A stretch of 64,000 nt of DNA from NCBI GenBank assembly GCA_044227095.1, contig JBGAFV010000001.1:248001-312000 (forward strand), in the 5' to 3' direction. Under the pieces are notes generated by a model. It was not told the origin of the DNA and made no database searches. It saw nothing but the letters and a program-made list of their open reading frames with translations. Of the stretch, positions 8,344-15,795 are shown piece by piece; position 1 is the first letter of the stretch; every line of letters starts with the position of its first letter. This DNA is from JACMLD01 sp044227095. GTDB lineage: Bacteria; Bacteroidota; Bacteroidia; Chitinophagales; Chitinophagaceae. The translations under genes and the position numbers were made by a program.

Positions 8344-9795
8344 ATGAGACATTTGTTACTGTTGGTTTGGGTTTGTTTTTTTATAACGATTGGTGCCAGG
8401 GCGCAAAATTACCGTGCTATACAGGGCTCTTCGTATGCGGGGGCATTAGGTGTACACAATAACCCCGCCTCTATTGTTAGTACCCCGTTTAAATGGGATG
8501 TTGCTTTATTCGGCGTTCAAGCCACCAGCAGTACCAACGCTTTCACCATACACAATTATTCTTTTCTTTCGTCTCCGGCCAACTCACTTTACCAGTTAAC
8601 CTCCGGGCAATTTCCACGCAAGGCAAACATAGATTTTAACCTTAACCTGCTTAATGCAAGAATATCTTTAAACAGGAAAAGCAGCATTGCGTTTGGGGCT
8701 GTAATCCGTGGTTACAATAATCTTAAAACCAGTGAGTACAATTTTATTGATACCATGCATAACGTTACCAATTTCCTTGAAATAAATCCTGGCCTGAATA
8801 ATATAACTGGCAAACTTCGCAGCAGTGAATGGTTTGAAGCATATATCAGCTATGCACGTACGCTTTTTGATAATGAAGTAGGCAGGCTAAATGCTGGTAT
8901 TACCGTACGTGTGGGCAAAGGCATATCCGGCGCTTATGCAGATATTAATAGCCTTAGTTACACCACCAGTTTTCAAAATAACCAAACTGTTTATACAGCT
9001 ACAGATGTAAGCGCAGAATACGGCTATACTGCCAGTTACGACCAGTGGAAAAGCAGCAACACTTCCTCCCAAAACATAAAAAATTATATGGCCTATACAA
9101 ATGGAGGCGCTTCCATTGACGCAGGCATTGAATACCTTATAAAACCACAGGGCACTACAAGTTTCTATAACGATGAAAATTATTATGATTACGATTGGAA
9201 GTTTGGCCTTTCTGTTCTTGATGTTGGTGCCAACCAATACGTATATGGAAGTGAAAGTCGAATTATTTATGGTGTAAATCCAAACATTACCAATACAGTT
9301 CTTGACAACAAATTTGATTCTACCATTACTTCGTTAAAAACATTTAACGACAGTCTTGCTACCATTACAAACCTTAGCCGCATTGGCGGAAAGTTCATTG
9401 TATTTAATCCTATGCGGGTAGTAGCAAATGTAGATCGCTATATAACTGGTAATTTTTACGTAAATGCAGAAGTTTCTGTTGGCATTCCGCTATCGGGCAT
9501 TAAAGCAAATTATTACCAGGTAAAAAACATAAACCTTTTTGCATTAACCCCACGTTGGGAAACGAAAAGATTTGGTGTCTATCTTCCTATTCAATACAAC
9601 ACACAAAATCAGTTTTGGGTAGGTGCTGCATTTAAAGCAGGGCCTCTTTTACTAGGCTTTCATAATGTTGCCAACCTGTTCAATAAAACTTCTGTCCAAA
9701 ATGGCGGAGGTTACATTGCACTTATATTCCGTGCATCAAAAGGCGCCGACGGTCAAACTGACAAAAGGCTAAACTGTCCAAAACCTATCTGGTAA
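8344..9795 (+). CDS. DUF5723-like outer-membrane beta-barrel protein
   Basis: Started at ATG 8344 the protein has a signal peptide (MRHLLLLVWVCFFITIGARAQ) and about 483 residues. A TTG at 8320, overlapping the upstream stop, could add eight residues. After the signal comes an SYAGALGVHNNPASI segment, then alternating hydrophobic/aromatic strands and NPMRVVANVDRY, as in Bacteroidota outer-membrane proteins of the DUF5723 type. Their function is unknown. Its overlap with the FAD reductase gene suggests co-transcription with the polyketide block, perhaps coincidentally. Confidence 0.65.
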   Translation: MRHLLLLVWVCFFITIGARAQNYRAIQGSSYAGALGVHNNPASIVSTPFKWDVALFGVQATSSTNAFTIHNYSFLSSPANSLYQLTSGQFPRKANIDFNLNLLNARISLNRKSSIAFGAVIRGYNNLKTSEYNFIDTMHNVTNFLEINPGLNNITGKLRSSEWFEAYISYARTLFDNEVGRLNAGITVRVGKGISGAYADINSLSYTTSFQNNQTVYTATDVSAEYGYTASYDQWKSSNTSSQNIKNYMAYTNGGASIDAGIEYLIKPQGTTSFYNDENYYDYDWKFGLSVLDVGANQYVYGSESRIIYGVNPNITNTVLDNKFDSTITSLKTFNDSLATITNLSRIGGKFIVFNPMRVVANVDRYITGNFYVNAEVSVGIPLSGIKANYYQVKNINLFALTPRWETKRFGVYLPIQYNTQNQFWVGAAFKAGPLLLGFHNVANLFNKTSVQNGGGYIALIFRASKGADGQTDKRLNCPKPIW

Positions 9796-9898
9796 ATTAC
9801 TTACACCATCTCCGGAATTGCGCATTATTGTATTCATTGTTGTTTTGTGAGCAATGAATAAAATGCATACTTTCATAATACAAAGAACACAGTCTTAC

Positions 9899-10699
9899 AT
9901 GAAAAAAATCACATTGCTGTTTATTGGTCTTATTTCTATTTTATTGGCTGATGCACAAAAATCAAAAAGACCCAAAGAGGCATTTTATATGCTTGATGCA
10001 AATATGAAAAGTACTTCGCAGGAATTGGCCAAATATTTTATTCATGCAAAAAAAATAAACGATACATGTTGGCAATTTGATACTTATAATATGCGTGGCC
10101 CCATCATCAGTTCTGAGCAATACAAAGATGAAAAAGCCCAGAACGCAAACGGACGGTCTTACTATTACAATAATGCCGGCACTGTTGATTCTGTCGGCGA
10201 ATATAAAAATGGGGTTGTTAATGGCACATGGTATTATTTTAATGATACAGGCAAAGTGATTCTAAAGAAAGAATTTTTGATTGGCTTACTTTCTTCTACA
10301 GAAGATTTATCAAAATCTGACTCAATAAAAAATATAAATAACTCAAGTGTCAAAATGGGTGATCAGAAAATTGTTGCCAAAGCTGGTGATTTTGTTTCTA
10401 TTGAAATAGAATCAGATTTTCATGGCGGACAAAAACAATGGATCAATTATCTCAGTAAAAATATCGCCTACCCTGAATTTGATATTAAAAACAAAATAGA
10501 AGGGAACGTTGTGGTAATATTTATGATTGACACAGAGGGTAAAATTTCCGATCCAAGGCTTTCTAAATCGGTTGAATACTTTCTTGACGAAGAAGCCCTG
10601 CGCCTGATAAGAGAATCACCCGATTGGACTCCTGCTTTACAAGATGGTAAAAAAGTAAAATCGTATAAAAAACAACCGATTACTTTTAGGCTGCAATAA
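9899..10699 (+). CDS. Exported protein with MORN-like repeats and C-terminal TonB-like domain
   Basis: ATG 9899 gives a signal peptide (MKKITLLFIGLISILLADAQ); an ATG 45 bp upstream would bury it. The middle of the protein has YwqK/MORN-type strands (GRSYYYNNAGTVDSVGEYKNG, then NGTWYYFNDTGKV). The last 80 residues resemble the C-terminal domain of TonB (YPEFDIKNKIEGNVVVIFMI, DEEALRLIRESPDWTPA). Similar proteins are numerous in Bacteroidota and are usually labelled energy transducer TonB, although this one has a cleavable signal rather than an N-terminal anchor. The partner is unknown. Confidence 0.75.
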   Translation: MKKITLLFIGLISILLADAQKSKRPKEAFYMLDANMKSTSQELAKYFIHAKKINDTCWQFDTYNMRGPIISSEQYKDEKAQNANGRSYYYNNAGTVDSVGEYKNGVVNGTWYYFNDTGKVILKKEFLIGLLSSTEDLSKSDSIKNINNSSVKMGDQKIVAKAGDFVSIEIESDFHGGQKQWINYLSKNIAYPEFDIKNKIEGNVVVIFMIDTEGKISDPRLSKSVEYFLDEEALRLIRESPDWTPALQDGKKVKSYKKQPITFRLQ

Positions 10700-10762
10700 A
10701 CATTTCAGTAAATTTTGAAAGTTCAGAAATTGCATATAGTTTTAAACTGCAAATAAACAGTT

Positions 10763-11269
10763 ATGAAACTAACAGAAGCCAAATTACAATTCATTGCATC
10801 CTGGGGTGCATTTGGTTCTCATTGGGGCATTAACCGCACCATGGCGCAAATACATGCATTGCTTATGATAAGCGCTGAACCACTTAACCAGGATGATATT
10901 ATGGAGCAATTAAACATCAGCCGCGGTAATGTAAACATGAACATCCGAGAACTGGTAGACTGGGCACTGGTAGAAAGAGTAATATTGCCGGGCGAACGCA
11001 AAGAATATTTCAGTGCAGAAAAAGATACCTGGAAAGTAGCAAAACTGATCATTAAAGAAAGAAAAAAACGTGAGCTGGAGCCCATGCTAAAGCTAATGGA
11101 TCAATTAAAACAAGTAGAAGGCGACAAAAAAGATAAAAATGTAAAACAGTTTGTTGATACAGTAACAGGTATTAAACGTTTTGGTGAACAGGCAGATAAA
11201 ATGCTGGATGTAGTAGTGAAAGCAGATGAAAACTGGTTTACAGGAAGCTTAATGAAATTTTTTAAATAA
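10763..11269 (+). CDS. GbsR/MarR-family transcriptional regulator
   Basis: A 168-residue winged-helix regulator. The helix-turn-helix lies near residues 45-70 (NQDDIMEQLNISRGNVNMNI) followed by the wing (VERVILPGERKEYFSA), and the C-terminal half is a charged dimerisation helix. The N-terminal FIASWGAFGSHWGINRTMAQIH stretch is characteristic of the GbsR subgroup, first known from choline and betaine control in Bacillus. No obvious target operon is adjacent, so the regulon is unknown. Confidence 0.82.
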   Translation: MKLTEAKLQFIASWGAFGSHWGINRTMAQIHALLMISAEPLNQDDIMEQLNISRGNVNMNIRELVDWALVERVILPGERKEYFSAEKDTWKVAKLIIKERKKRELEPMLKLMDQLKQVEGDKKDKNVKQFVDTVTGIKRFGEQADKMLDVVVKADENWFTGSLMKFFK

Positions 11270-11285
11270 CCAGCTATTGATCATC

Positions 11286-11322
11286 TATGTGTACCTCTTT
11301 TTCTACTGTGCCTATGTGGTAA
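11286..11322. repeat. CTATGTGGT-family repeat arm
   Basis: CATCTATGTG ... TACTGTGCCTATGTGGT resembles the longer array at about 54955-55026. It lies just downstream of the GbsR-like gene, in a gap of about 120 bp. Confidence 0.45.
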
Positions 11323-11357
11323 ATATTTTGCAAAAAAACATCAAAACAAATACCCCT

Positions 11358-11365
11358 TATTTTTG
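11358..11365 (+). promoter_or_regulatory. Candidate Bacteroidota -7 box
   Basis: TATTTTTG fits TAnnTTTG and lies 23 bp before the ATG at 11389. A TTG at 11328-11330 is a little far away for the -33 element, so this is a partial match. Confidence 0.4.
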
Positions 11366-11388
11366 TTATAGTACAAGAAATCAGCAAT

Positions 11389-11760
11389 ATGGATCAGCCC
11401 AAAAAGAAAACCGTTGTATTAGGCGCATCAGACAATCCTGATCGTTACAGTTATCTTGCCCTTAATCGCTTGCACGATAAAGGCCATCCGGTTGTTGGTA
11501 TAGGCAAAAAAGAATCTGCTGTAAATGGAATTGCTATCAGCACTGAAAAAACACCAGAAGAAAATGTAGATACAGTAACACTTTATCTCAGCCCTGCCCA
11601 CCAGAAAGAATATTATAACTACATATTGTCGCTAAAGCCCAAAAGAATAATTTTTAACCCCGGCGCTGAAAATGATGAACTGGCTGAGCTTGCTAAGGCA
11701 AACAATATCAAACCTATGGAAGCCTGTACACTTGTTCTTTTAAGTACAGACCAATTTTAA
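11389..11760 (+). CDS. CoA-binding domain protein (YccU-like)
   Basis: A 123-residue single-domain Rossmann-fold protein of the CoA_binding family (COG1832 type). It starts with KKKTVVLGASDNPDRYSYLA, matching the nucleotide-binding loop, and keeps GHPVVGIGKKE and the VTLYLSP, RIIFNPGAEN and EACTLVLLS strands. Members bind CoA in vitro, but a cellular role is not established. It stands alone with its own candidate promoter. Confidence 0.85.
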   Translation: MDQPKKKTVVLGASDNPDRYSYLALNRLHDKGHPVVGIGKKESAVNGIAISTEKTPEENVDTVTLYLSPAHQKEYYNYILSLKPKRIIFNPGAENDELAELAKANNIKPMEACTLVLLSTDQF

Positions 11761-11881
11761 CAGGCAACAAACAATTTTTCATTCTGCGTATCGTTTTTAA
11801 ATTATACTTCTCTTTGCAGAAGTATAGTGTTTGATCGTACCCTTCTAAAACTTTTTGTCCAAATCCTTAAAACACTTGTTT

Positions 11882-12334
11882 ATGAAAACCCTTTACCTGT
11901 TGGGCACACTTGCCTGCATGTCTGTTGCATTAAGTTCCAATTGCCAGTCTTCTACTCTTCCTGTTAAGCACACTCCAGAAAAATCTTTTAATCAGTTACC
12001 AGATAAAATTTCCTGTCCCGAAAGCACACTAAAAAATATTTTTTCAGCTTCAGTAAATAATAACCTAAGGGTTGATTTTGGATCTTCATTTAAAATAGAA
12101 GGTACTGTGGTTGCCAAAACAATCGTTGCAGCCGATCAAATCAGTATTAACATACGTTGCAACAATTTTAAAAATGCAATGCTTAATATTTCAAAGCTCA
12201 CACAGCCCAATGGAACCATATCTTACGTAGGCAGAATTGCAAGTCCACACCACGGCGATGTATTGCTGTTGTGGGAAGAAAACGGTCAATACACATTCAT
12301 CAGGCAGAAGCAATTACTTGCAATGGTAGAATAA
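11882..12334 (+). CDS. Hypothetical exported protein
   Basis: ATG 11882 gives a 150-residue protein with a hydrophobic N-terminus (MKTLYLLGTLACMSVALSSN) followed by Cys and a low-complexity Ser/Pro stretch. The Cys could be a lipidation site, but the preceding LSSN is a poor lipobox. The remainder is predicted mostly strand (VDFGSSFKIEGTVVAKTIV, TISYVGRIASPHHGDVLLLW). I do not recognise the family. A TTG nine codons upstream is unlikely to be the start because it would spoil the signal sequence. Confidence 0.6.
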   Translation: MKTLYLLGTLACMSVALSSNCQSSTLPVKHTPEKSFNQLPDKISCPESTLKNIFSASVNNNLRVDFGSSFKIEGTVVAKTIVAADQISINIRCNNFKNAMLNISKLTQPNGTISYVGRIASPHHGDVLLLWEENGQYTFIRQKQLLAMVE

Positions 12335-12471
12335 TCTATTAAGCAACCCGCAGGTTTTGGTATACTGTTTTACGCTAAAACAGCTCATCTGCCACTCGTA
12401 AAGAATGGTTTATCCAAAAAATTAATCAAACAATAACGGCAAAACAGCTTTTTGTTTAAATGGATTTTTCG

Positions 12472-12479
12472 TAAATTCG
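12472..12479 (+). promoter_or_regulatory. Candidate -7 box before the YkuK-like gene
   Basis: TAAATTCG matches TAnnTTTG at all but one position. A TTG at 12452-12454 lies 17 bp upstream as a possible -33 element. The start codon is 16 bp downstream. Confidence 0.4.
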
Positions 12480-12495
12480 GAAAACCCATTTAAAT

Positions 12496-12969
12496 ATGAT
12501 CTGGAGAAAATTTAATGGCGATCCACTTGATCTTCCCATCAGGCAGGCTGTTGAAAACACCATCAAACGAGAAAGCAACAAAGGCTATCATCTTAAAGTT
12601 TGTATTGGTACAGATAGCCAGGTAAAAGGCAGCGATACGGAATTTGCAACTGTAATTGTTTTTCTGCGTGAAGGACATGGAGGTTTTATGTTTATTCACA
12701 ATGAAAAAACAAAAGCCAAATACAGTATTAAAGAACGTATGCTGGTAGAAGTTGCCAAAAGCATTGAAATTGCCTATGAGCTTTGTCCGTTGTTTACAGA
12801 ATATGATGTAGACATGGAAGTGCATGCAGACATTAACACCAACCCGCATTTTAAAAGCAACGATGCACTAAGAGAAGCTATGGGTTATATACTGGGTATG
12901 GGCTTTGCCTTTAAAGCCAAACCAGAAGCTTTTGCCAGCAGCAGCTGCGCCAACAAAATAGTTAACTAA
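12496..12969 (+). CDS. RNase H-like YkuK family protein (DUF458)
   Basis: A 157-residue protein whose core reads VCIGTDSQVKGSDTEFATVIVF, the first strands and acidic residue of an RNase H-like fold as found in the YkuK/DUF458 family. ERMLVEVAKSIEIAYEL and VDMEVHADINTNP follow, and the C-terminus AFKAKPEAFASSSCANKIV is also family-typical. The biochemical function has not been established; nuclease activity is only inferred from the fold. A good terminator follows directly. Confidence 0.85.
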   Translation: MIWRKFNGDPLDLPIRQAVENTIKRESNKGYHLKVCIGTDSQVKGSDTEFATVIVFLREGHGGFMFIHNEKTKAKYSIKERMLVEVAKSIEIAYELCPLFTEYDVDMEVHADINTNPHFKSNDALREAMGYILGMGFAFKAKPEAFASSSCANKIVN

Positions 12970-12996
12970 ACCCTTCAACTGATGAAGGGTTTTTTA
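12968..12996 (+). terminator. Terminator of the YkuK-like gene
   Basis: A 10-bp stem (12968-12977 with 12983-12992) has a 5-nt loop and ends in a T tract. It overlaps the stop codon. Confidence 0.85.
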
Positions 12997-13163
12997 TTGT
13001 ACAGTTGTGTACCACGCACAGCTAAGGGAATTGTCTCCTGTAAAAATTAATTTCCTGATTAGAATTTTCGCTGATCTTTTTTGCGTGTTCTTCTGCGAAT
13101 CTGCGGCCAAAAATCTTTTCGCTATTTGGCTTACAGCAATTATTAATTACTAATTCCTAATTA

Positions 13164-13769
13164 TTAATTATCGTTAAACCGCTCAGTCGCATCAGCAATA
13201 AACTTCAGCACTTTATCACGCCCCAATTTTTTAGTAGCACTGGTTACAAAATGTGCAGGCAGAAATTCCCACTCTTTGCGCATGGCATCTAAAAACGCTT
13301 TTACATTTGCGGCAACTACACGTTGTGTTTCTTTATCAGCCTTTGTAAAAATCAATGCAAAGGGAATTTCCCATTCACCCAATTGATTTACAAAATCAAG
13401 ATCTATTTTTTGCGGAGCATGTCGTCCATCTATTAATACAAATACATTTACCAGGTTTTCGCGTTTGCGCAAATAATTTTCAATCATCTGCTCCCACCTG
13501 TTCCTGTCCCGTTGAGAAACTTTTGCAAAACCATATCCGGGCAAGTCTACCACGTACCAGCTTTTATTAATAACAAAATGATTTATCATTTGCGTTTTGC
13601 CAGGTGTGCCCGAAGTTTTTGCAAGCTTTTGATTGTTGCAAAGCATATTAATAAGCGAGCTTTTGCCCACATTGCTTCTTCCTATAAATGCATATTCCGC
13701 TTTATCAGGTGTTGGACATTTAGTATAATCGGGGCTGCTGATAAGGTACTCCGCAGAATTTATTTCCAT
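13164..13769 (-). CDS. engB: Ribosome biogenesis GTPase YsxC/EngB
   Basis: A 201-residue GTPase for 50S subunit assembly. All G motifs are visible: GRSNVGKSS (G1), a Thr in KTSGTPGKTQ (G2), DLPGYG (G3), TKAD (G4) and TSATKK (G5). The start is taken at ATG 13769 (MEINSAEYLISSP). An in-frame ATG at 13865 would add 32 residues translated from an intergenic repeat (about 13788-13829), which is not family sequence. A TAACTTCG box at 13775-13782 on this strand supports the shorter start. Confidence 0.93.
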   Translation of the reverse strand: MEINSAEYLISSPDYTKCPTPDKAEYAFIGRSNVGKSSLINMLCNNQKLAKTSGTPGKTQMINHFVINKSWYVVDLPGYGFAKVSQRDRNRWEQMIENYLRKRENLVNVFVLIDGRHAPQKIDLDFVNQLGEWEIPFALIFTKADKETQRVVAANVKAFLDAMRKEWEFLPAHFVTSATKKLGRDKVLKFIADATERFNDN

Positions 13770-13787
13770 AGCGGCGAAGTTAATTGA

Positions 13788-13967
13788 AAGTCCATAGTCT
13801 TTAGCCGGTAGTCTATAGTTCTCAGTTCCGAAATTCGGTAGCTCTTTATGCAAAGATGCTTGCATAGATTTTGTGAGTCAAAAAACTAAGAGAGAGGAAA
13901 CTATAAACTCCCGAACCTCGAACTTTTCTGAACTAACGACTATCGACTCCCGACTAAAGACTATCGA
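13788..13967. repeat. GACTATCGACT-family repeat arms between engB and ubiE
   Basis: The left part (13788-13829) contains AGTCCATAGTCTTTAGC and GGTAGTCTATAGTTCTCAG. The right part (13937-13967) reads CGACTATCGACTCCCGACTA followed by AAGACTATCGA. The two parts are roughly inverted relative to each other. The right arm matches 24 of 27 positions with a segment inside pyrD (42062-42088). It ends immediately before the -7 box of ubiE. Confidence 0.7.
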
Positions 13968-13968
13968 T

Positions 13969-13976
13969 TATATTTG
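13969..13976 (+). promoter_or_regulatory. -7 box of ubiE
   Basis: TATATTTG is a perfect TAnnTTTG match only eight bases before the ATG at 13985, implying a very short or absent 5' leader. No TTG is seen at the usual -33 distance. Confidence 0.5.
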
Positions 13977-13984
13977 CACTCCAA

Positions 13985-14746
13985 ATGAGCAAAAGCCTTC
14001 CACACGATAATGTTGTTCCGTTTAAAGGTTCAGATCAAACAAAAAAAGAGCAGGTAGCCGGCATGTTTGATAAGATTGCGTTCCGGTACGATTTCCTCAA
14101 CAGGTTCCTGAGCGGTGGTATTGATATTTATTGGCGCAAAAGGGCCATTAAGGAGCTAAAGGCGCTTCAGCCCAAAAAAATGCTGGATGTAGCCACCGGT
14201 ACCGGCGACGTGGCCATTATGAGCTATAAATTTCTGAAACCAGAAACAATTATTGGCATAGATATTTCAGAAGGGATGCTGCAATTAGGCAGGCAAAAAG
14301 TCGCTAATTTGCTGTTAAATAAGCAGATACAGTTGCAATTGGGGGATAGTGAGGCAATAAATTTTGCTGATAATACGTTTGATGCAATAACCGTGGCTTT
14401 TGGTGTACGCAATTTTGAAAACCTGCGGAAAGGATTGGCAGAAATGATGCGGGTATTAAAGCCTGGTGGCAAGCTGGTGGTGCTGGAGTTTTCAAAACCA
14501 AAACAATCCGTGGTAAAAGGTTTTTACAATCTTTATATGCGCATTGTTACACCCGGAATTGGCAAATTGGTTTCAAAAAACCGCGAAGCTTATCAATATT
14601 TAAATGATTCAGTACAAAAATTTCCCGAGGGAAATGATTTTATAACCATAATGAACGATGTTGGATACACTGCTACCTATTTTACAAAACTTACAGGAGG
14701 AATATGTACCATTTATTGCGGTTCAAAAAACAGTACAGCATTGTAG
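13985..14746 (+). CDS. ubiE: Demethylmenaquinone methyltransferase UbiE/MenG
   Basis: A 253-residue SAM methyltransferase for the last step of menaquinone synthesis. The family signatures are complete: FDKIAFRYDFLNRFLSGGIDIYWR, motif I LDVATGTGDVA, GIDISEGML, and AFGVRNFENLRKGLAEMMRVLKPGG. The last 43 bp overlap the porT coding sequence in another frame. The ubiE-porT neighbourhood is, as far as I recall, common in Bacteroidota. Confidence 0.93.
   Translation: MSKSLPHDNVVPFKGSDQTKKEQVAGMFDKIAFRYDFLNRFLSGGIDIYWRKRAIKELKALQPKKMLDVATGTGDVAIMSYKFLKPETIIGIDISEGMLQLGRQKVANLLLNKQIQLQLGDSEAINFADNTFDAITVAFGVRNFENLRKGLAEMMRVLKPGGKLVVLEFSKPKQSVVKGFYNLYMRIVTPGIGKLVSKNREAYQYLNDSVQKFPEGNDFITIMNDVGYTATYFTKLTGGICTIYCGSKNSTAL
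14695..14700 (+). promoter_or_regulatory. Shine-Dalgarno sequence for porT
   Basis: AGGAGG lies three bases before the porT ATG and inside the ubiE coding region. Such a strong site is rare in this phylum, where most genes lack one; the short spacing makes its strength uncertain. Confidence 0.5.
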
Positions 14747-15441
14747 CAGCGTTGTTGTTCATTATGTCTTCTTTTAGTGCATCTGCACAATTGAGAGATT
14801 ATCTTAACCTGCCCGATAACGACGATAAAGCATACCACATCGGTATTGTTATAATGGGCGTTAGCAGCCGTTTCCAGATTAGCCATCATCCACAGTTTTT
14901 ACAAAGCGATACCGTTCTTTCTGTATATCCCGAAAACACATTCGGGCTTGGTTTGGGCGGCATGCATACTTTTAAACTTGGCAGCCATTGGGATGCAAGA
15001 ATTGTGTTTCCGCAATTGCTGTTTGCCAATAAGGTAATCACTTATAACCTTAAATACCCCGAAAGCGGCGAAAGCCCCGTAACAAGAAAAACCATTGAAT
15101 CTATTTTATTGGGCATACCTGTACAGATAAAATACAAAAGTGACCGCATCAATAATTTTCGTGTGTACATGATGGCAGGCGCCAAATGGGAAACTGATCT
15201 TTCGTCTAAAGCGAGGGCAAAAAATGCAGACGATTTGGTAAAACTAAAAAGCTCCGATTTCGGAATAGAAGCTGGCATCGGTTTTAACTTCTATATGCGC
15301 TACTTTATTCTTTCGCCAGAAATAAAAGTCAGCAACGGGATAAGCAATGTGCATAGCCGCGATCCAAATCTCAAATTTTCAAACGTAATAGACAAAATAC
15401 AATCACGCCAGATTATATTCTCACTCATTTTTGAAGGATAG
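14704..15441 (+). CDS. porT: PorT family outer-membrane protein, type IX secretion
   Basis: A 245-residue protein with a signal peptide ending FSASAQ and an eight-stranded-barrel-like pattern. It resembles PorT, a membrane component needed for type IX secretion and gliding in Bacteroidota: LRDYLNLPDNDDKAYHIGI near the N-terminus, RTIESILLGIPVQIKYKS-like strand, and FNFYMRYFILSPEIKVSNG near the C-terminus. The start overlaps ubiE and is backed by an AGGAGG site. A predicted T9SS cargo is encoded at 36475-38067. Confidence 0.87.
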   Translation: MYHLLRFKKQYSIVAALLFIMSSFSASAQLRDYLNLPDNDDKAYHIGIVIMGVSSRFQISHHPQFLQSDTVLSVYPENTFGLGLGGMHTFKLGSHWDARIVFPQLLFANKVITYNLKYPESGESPVTRKTIESILLGIPVQIKYKSDRINNFRVYMMAGAKWETDLSSKARAKNADDLVKLKSSDFGIEAGIGFNFYMRYFILSPEIKVSNGISNVHSRDPNLKFSNVIDKIQSRQIIFSLIFEG

Positions 15442-15612
15442 TTTTTCAAATTTAATAGCAGGCTTAATTCCCTGCCAGGTGTCTTCACCGGGCAAAATAC
15501 ACCTATCATAATCATCTATACTTGGTTGGCAAGGACAGCAACCACAGAATAAGTTTTTAAAAATTAGTGCCCGGGCTTTTGCAATGCTATTAAACATTCT
15601 TGCGTCGCACAC
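15421..15612 (-). pseudogene. Small Cys-rich ORF or gene remnant, doubtful
   Basis: A 63-codon ORF convergent with porT (21-bp overlap). Its C-terminal part, NLFCGCCPCQPSIDDYDRCI then LPGEDTWQGIKPAIKFEKLS, looks like real protein rather than a shadow. Its first residues (MCDARMFNSIAKA) are translated from the dispersed GCGTCGCACACTT repeat. It may be the tail of a gene whose 5' end was replaced by the repeat. I do not recognise a family. Confidence 0.25.
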
Positions 15613-15616
15613 TTCA
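15579..15616. repeat. Solo GCGTCGCACACTT repeat
   Basis: GCAATGCTATTAAACATTCT followed by TGCGTCGCACACTT matches, in reverse complement, the middle of the MITE-like elements at 103-393 and 1889-2153, without their terminal repeats. Confidence 0.6.
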
Positions 15617-15795
15617 ACTTTTTCGGCAATGGGCAGCCGTTCAGCTATTAAATGTTACATTTAGTCCGCGTAGTTTTACTAAATTTATTACAAACCAGAA
15701 CAACTATTTTCAATATTTGTATTAGCAGTAAAATTATCCCCGGCTATTTATGCAAACTTAATAGCCCCTGCATCTTAAACCCACAACTCCGCGTT

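Noticed and set aside
13770..13865. 32-residue N-terminal extension of EngB
   Set aside because: Encoded by an intergenic repeat and preceding a candidate promoter; family proteins start near MEINSAEY.
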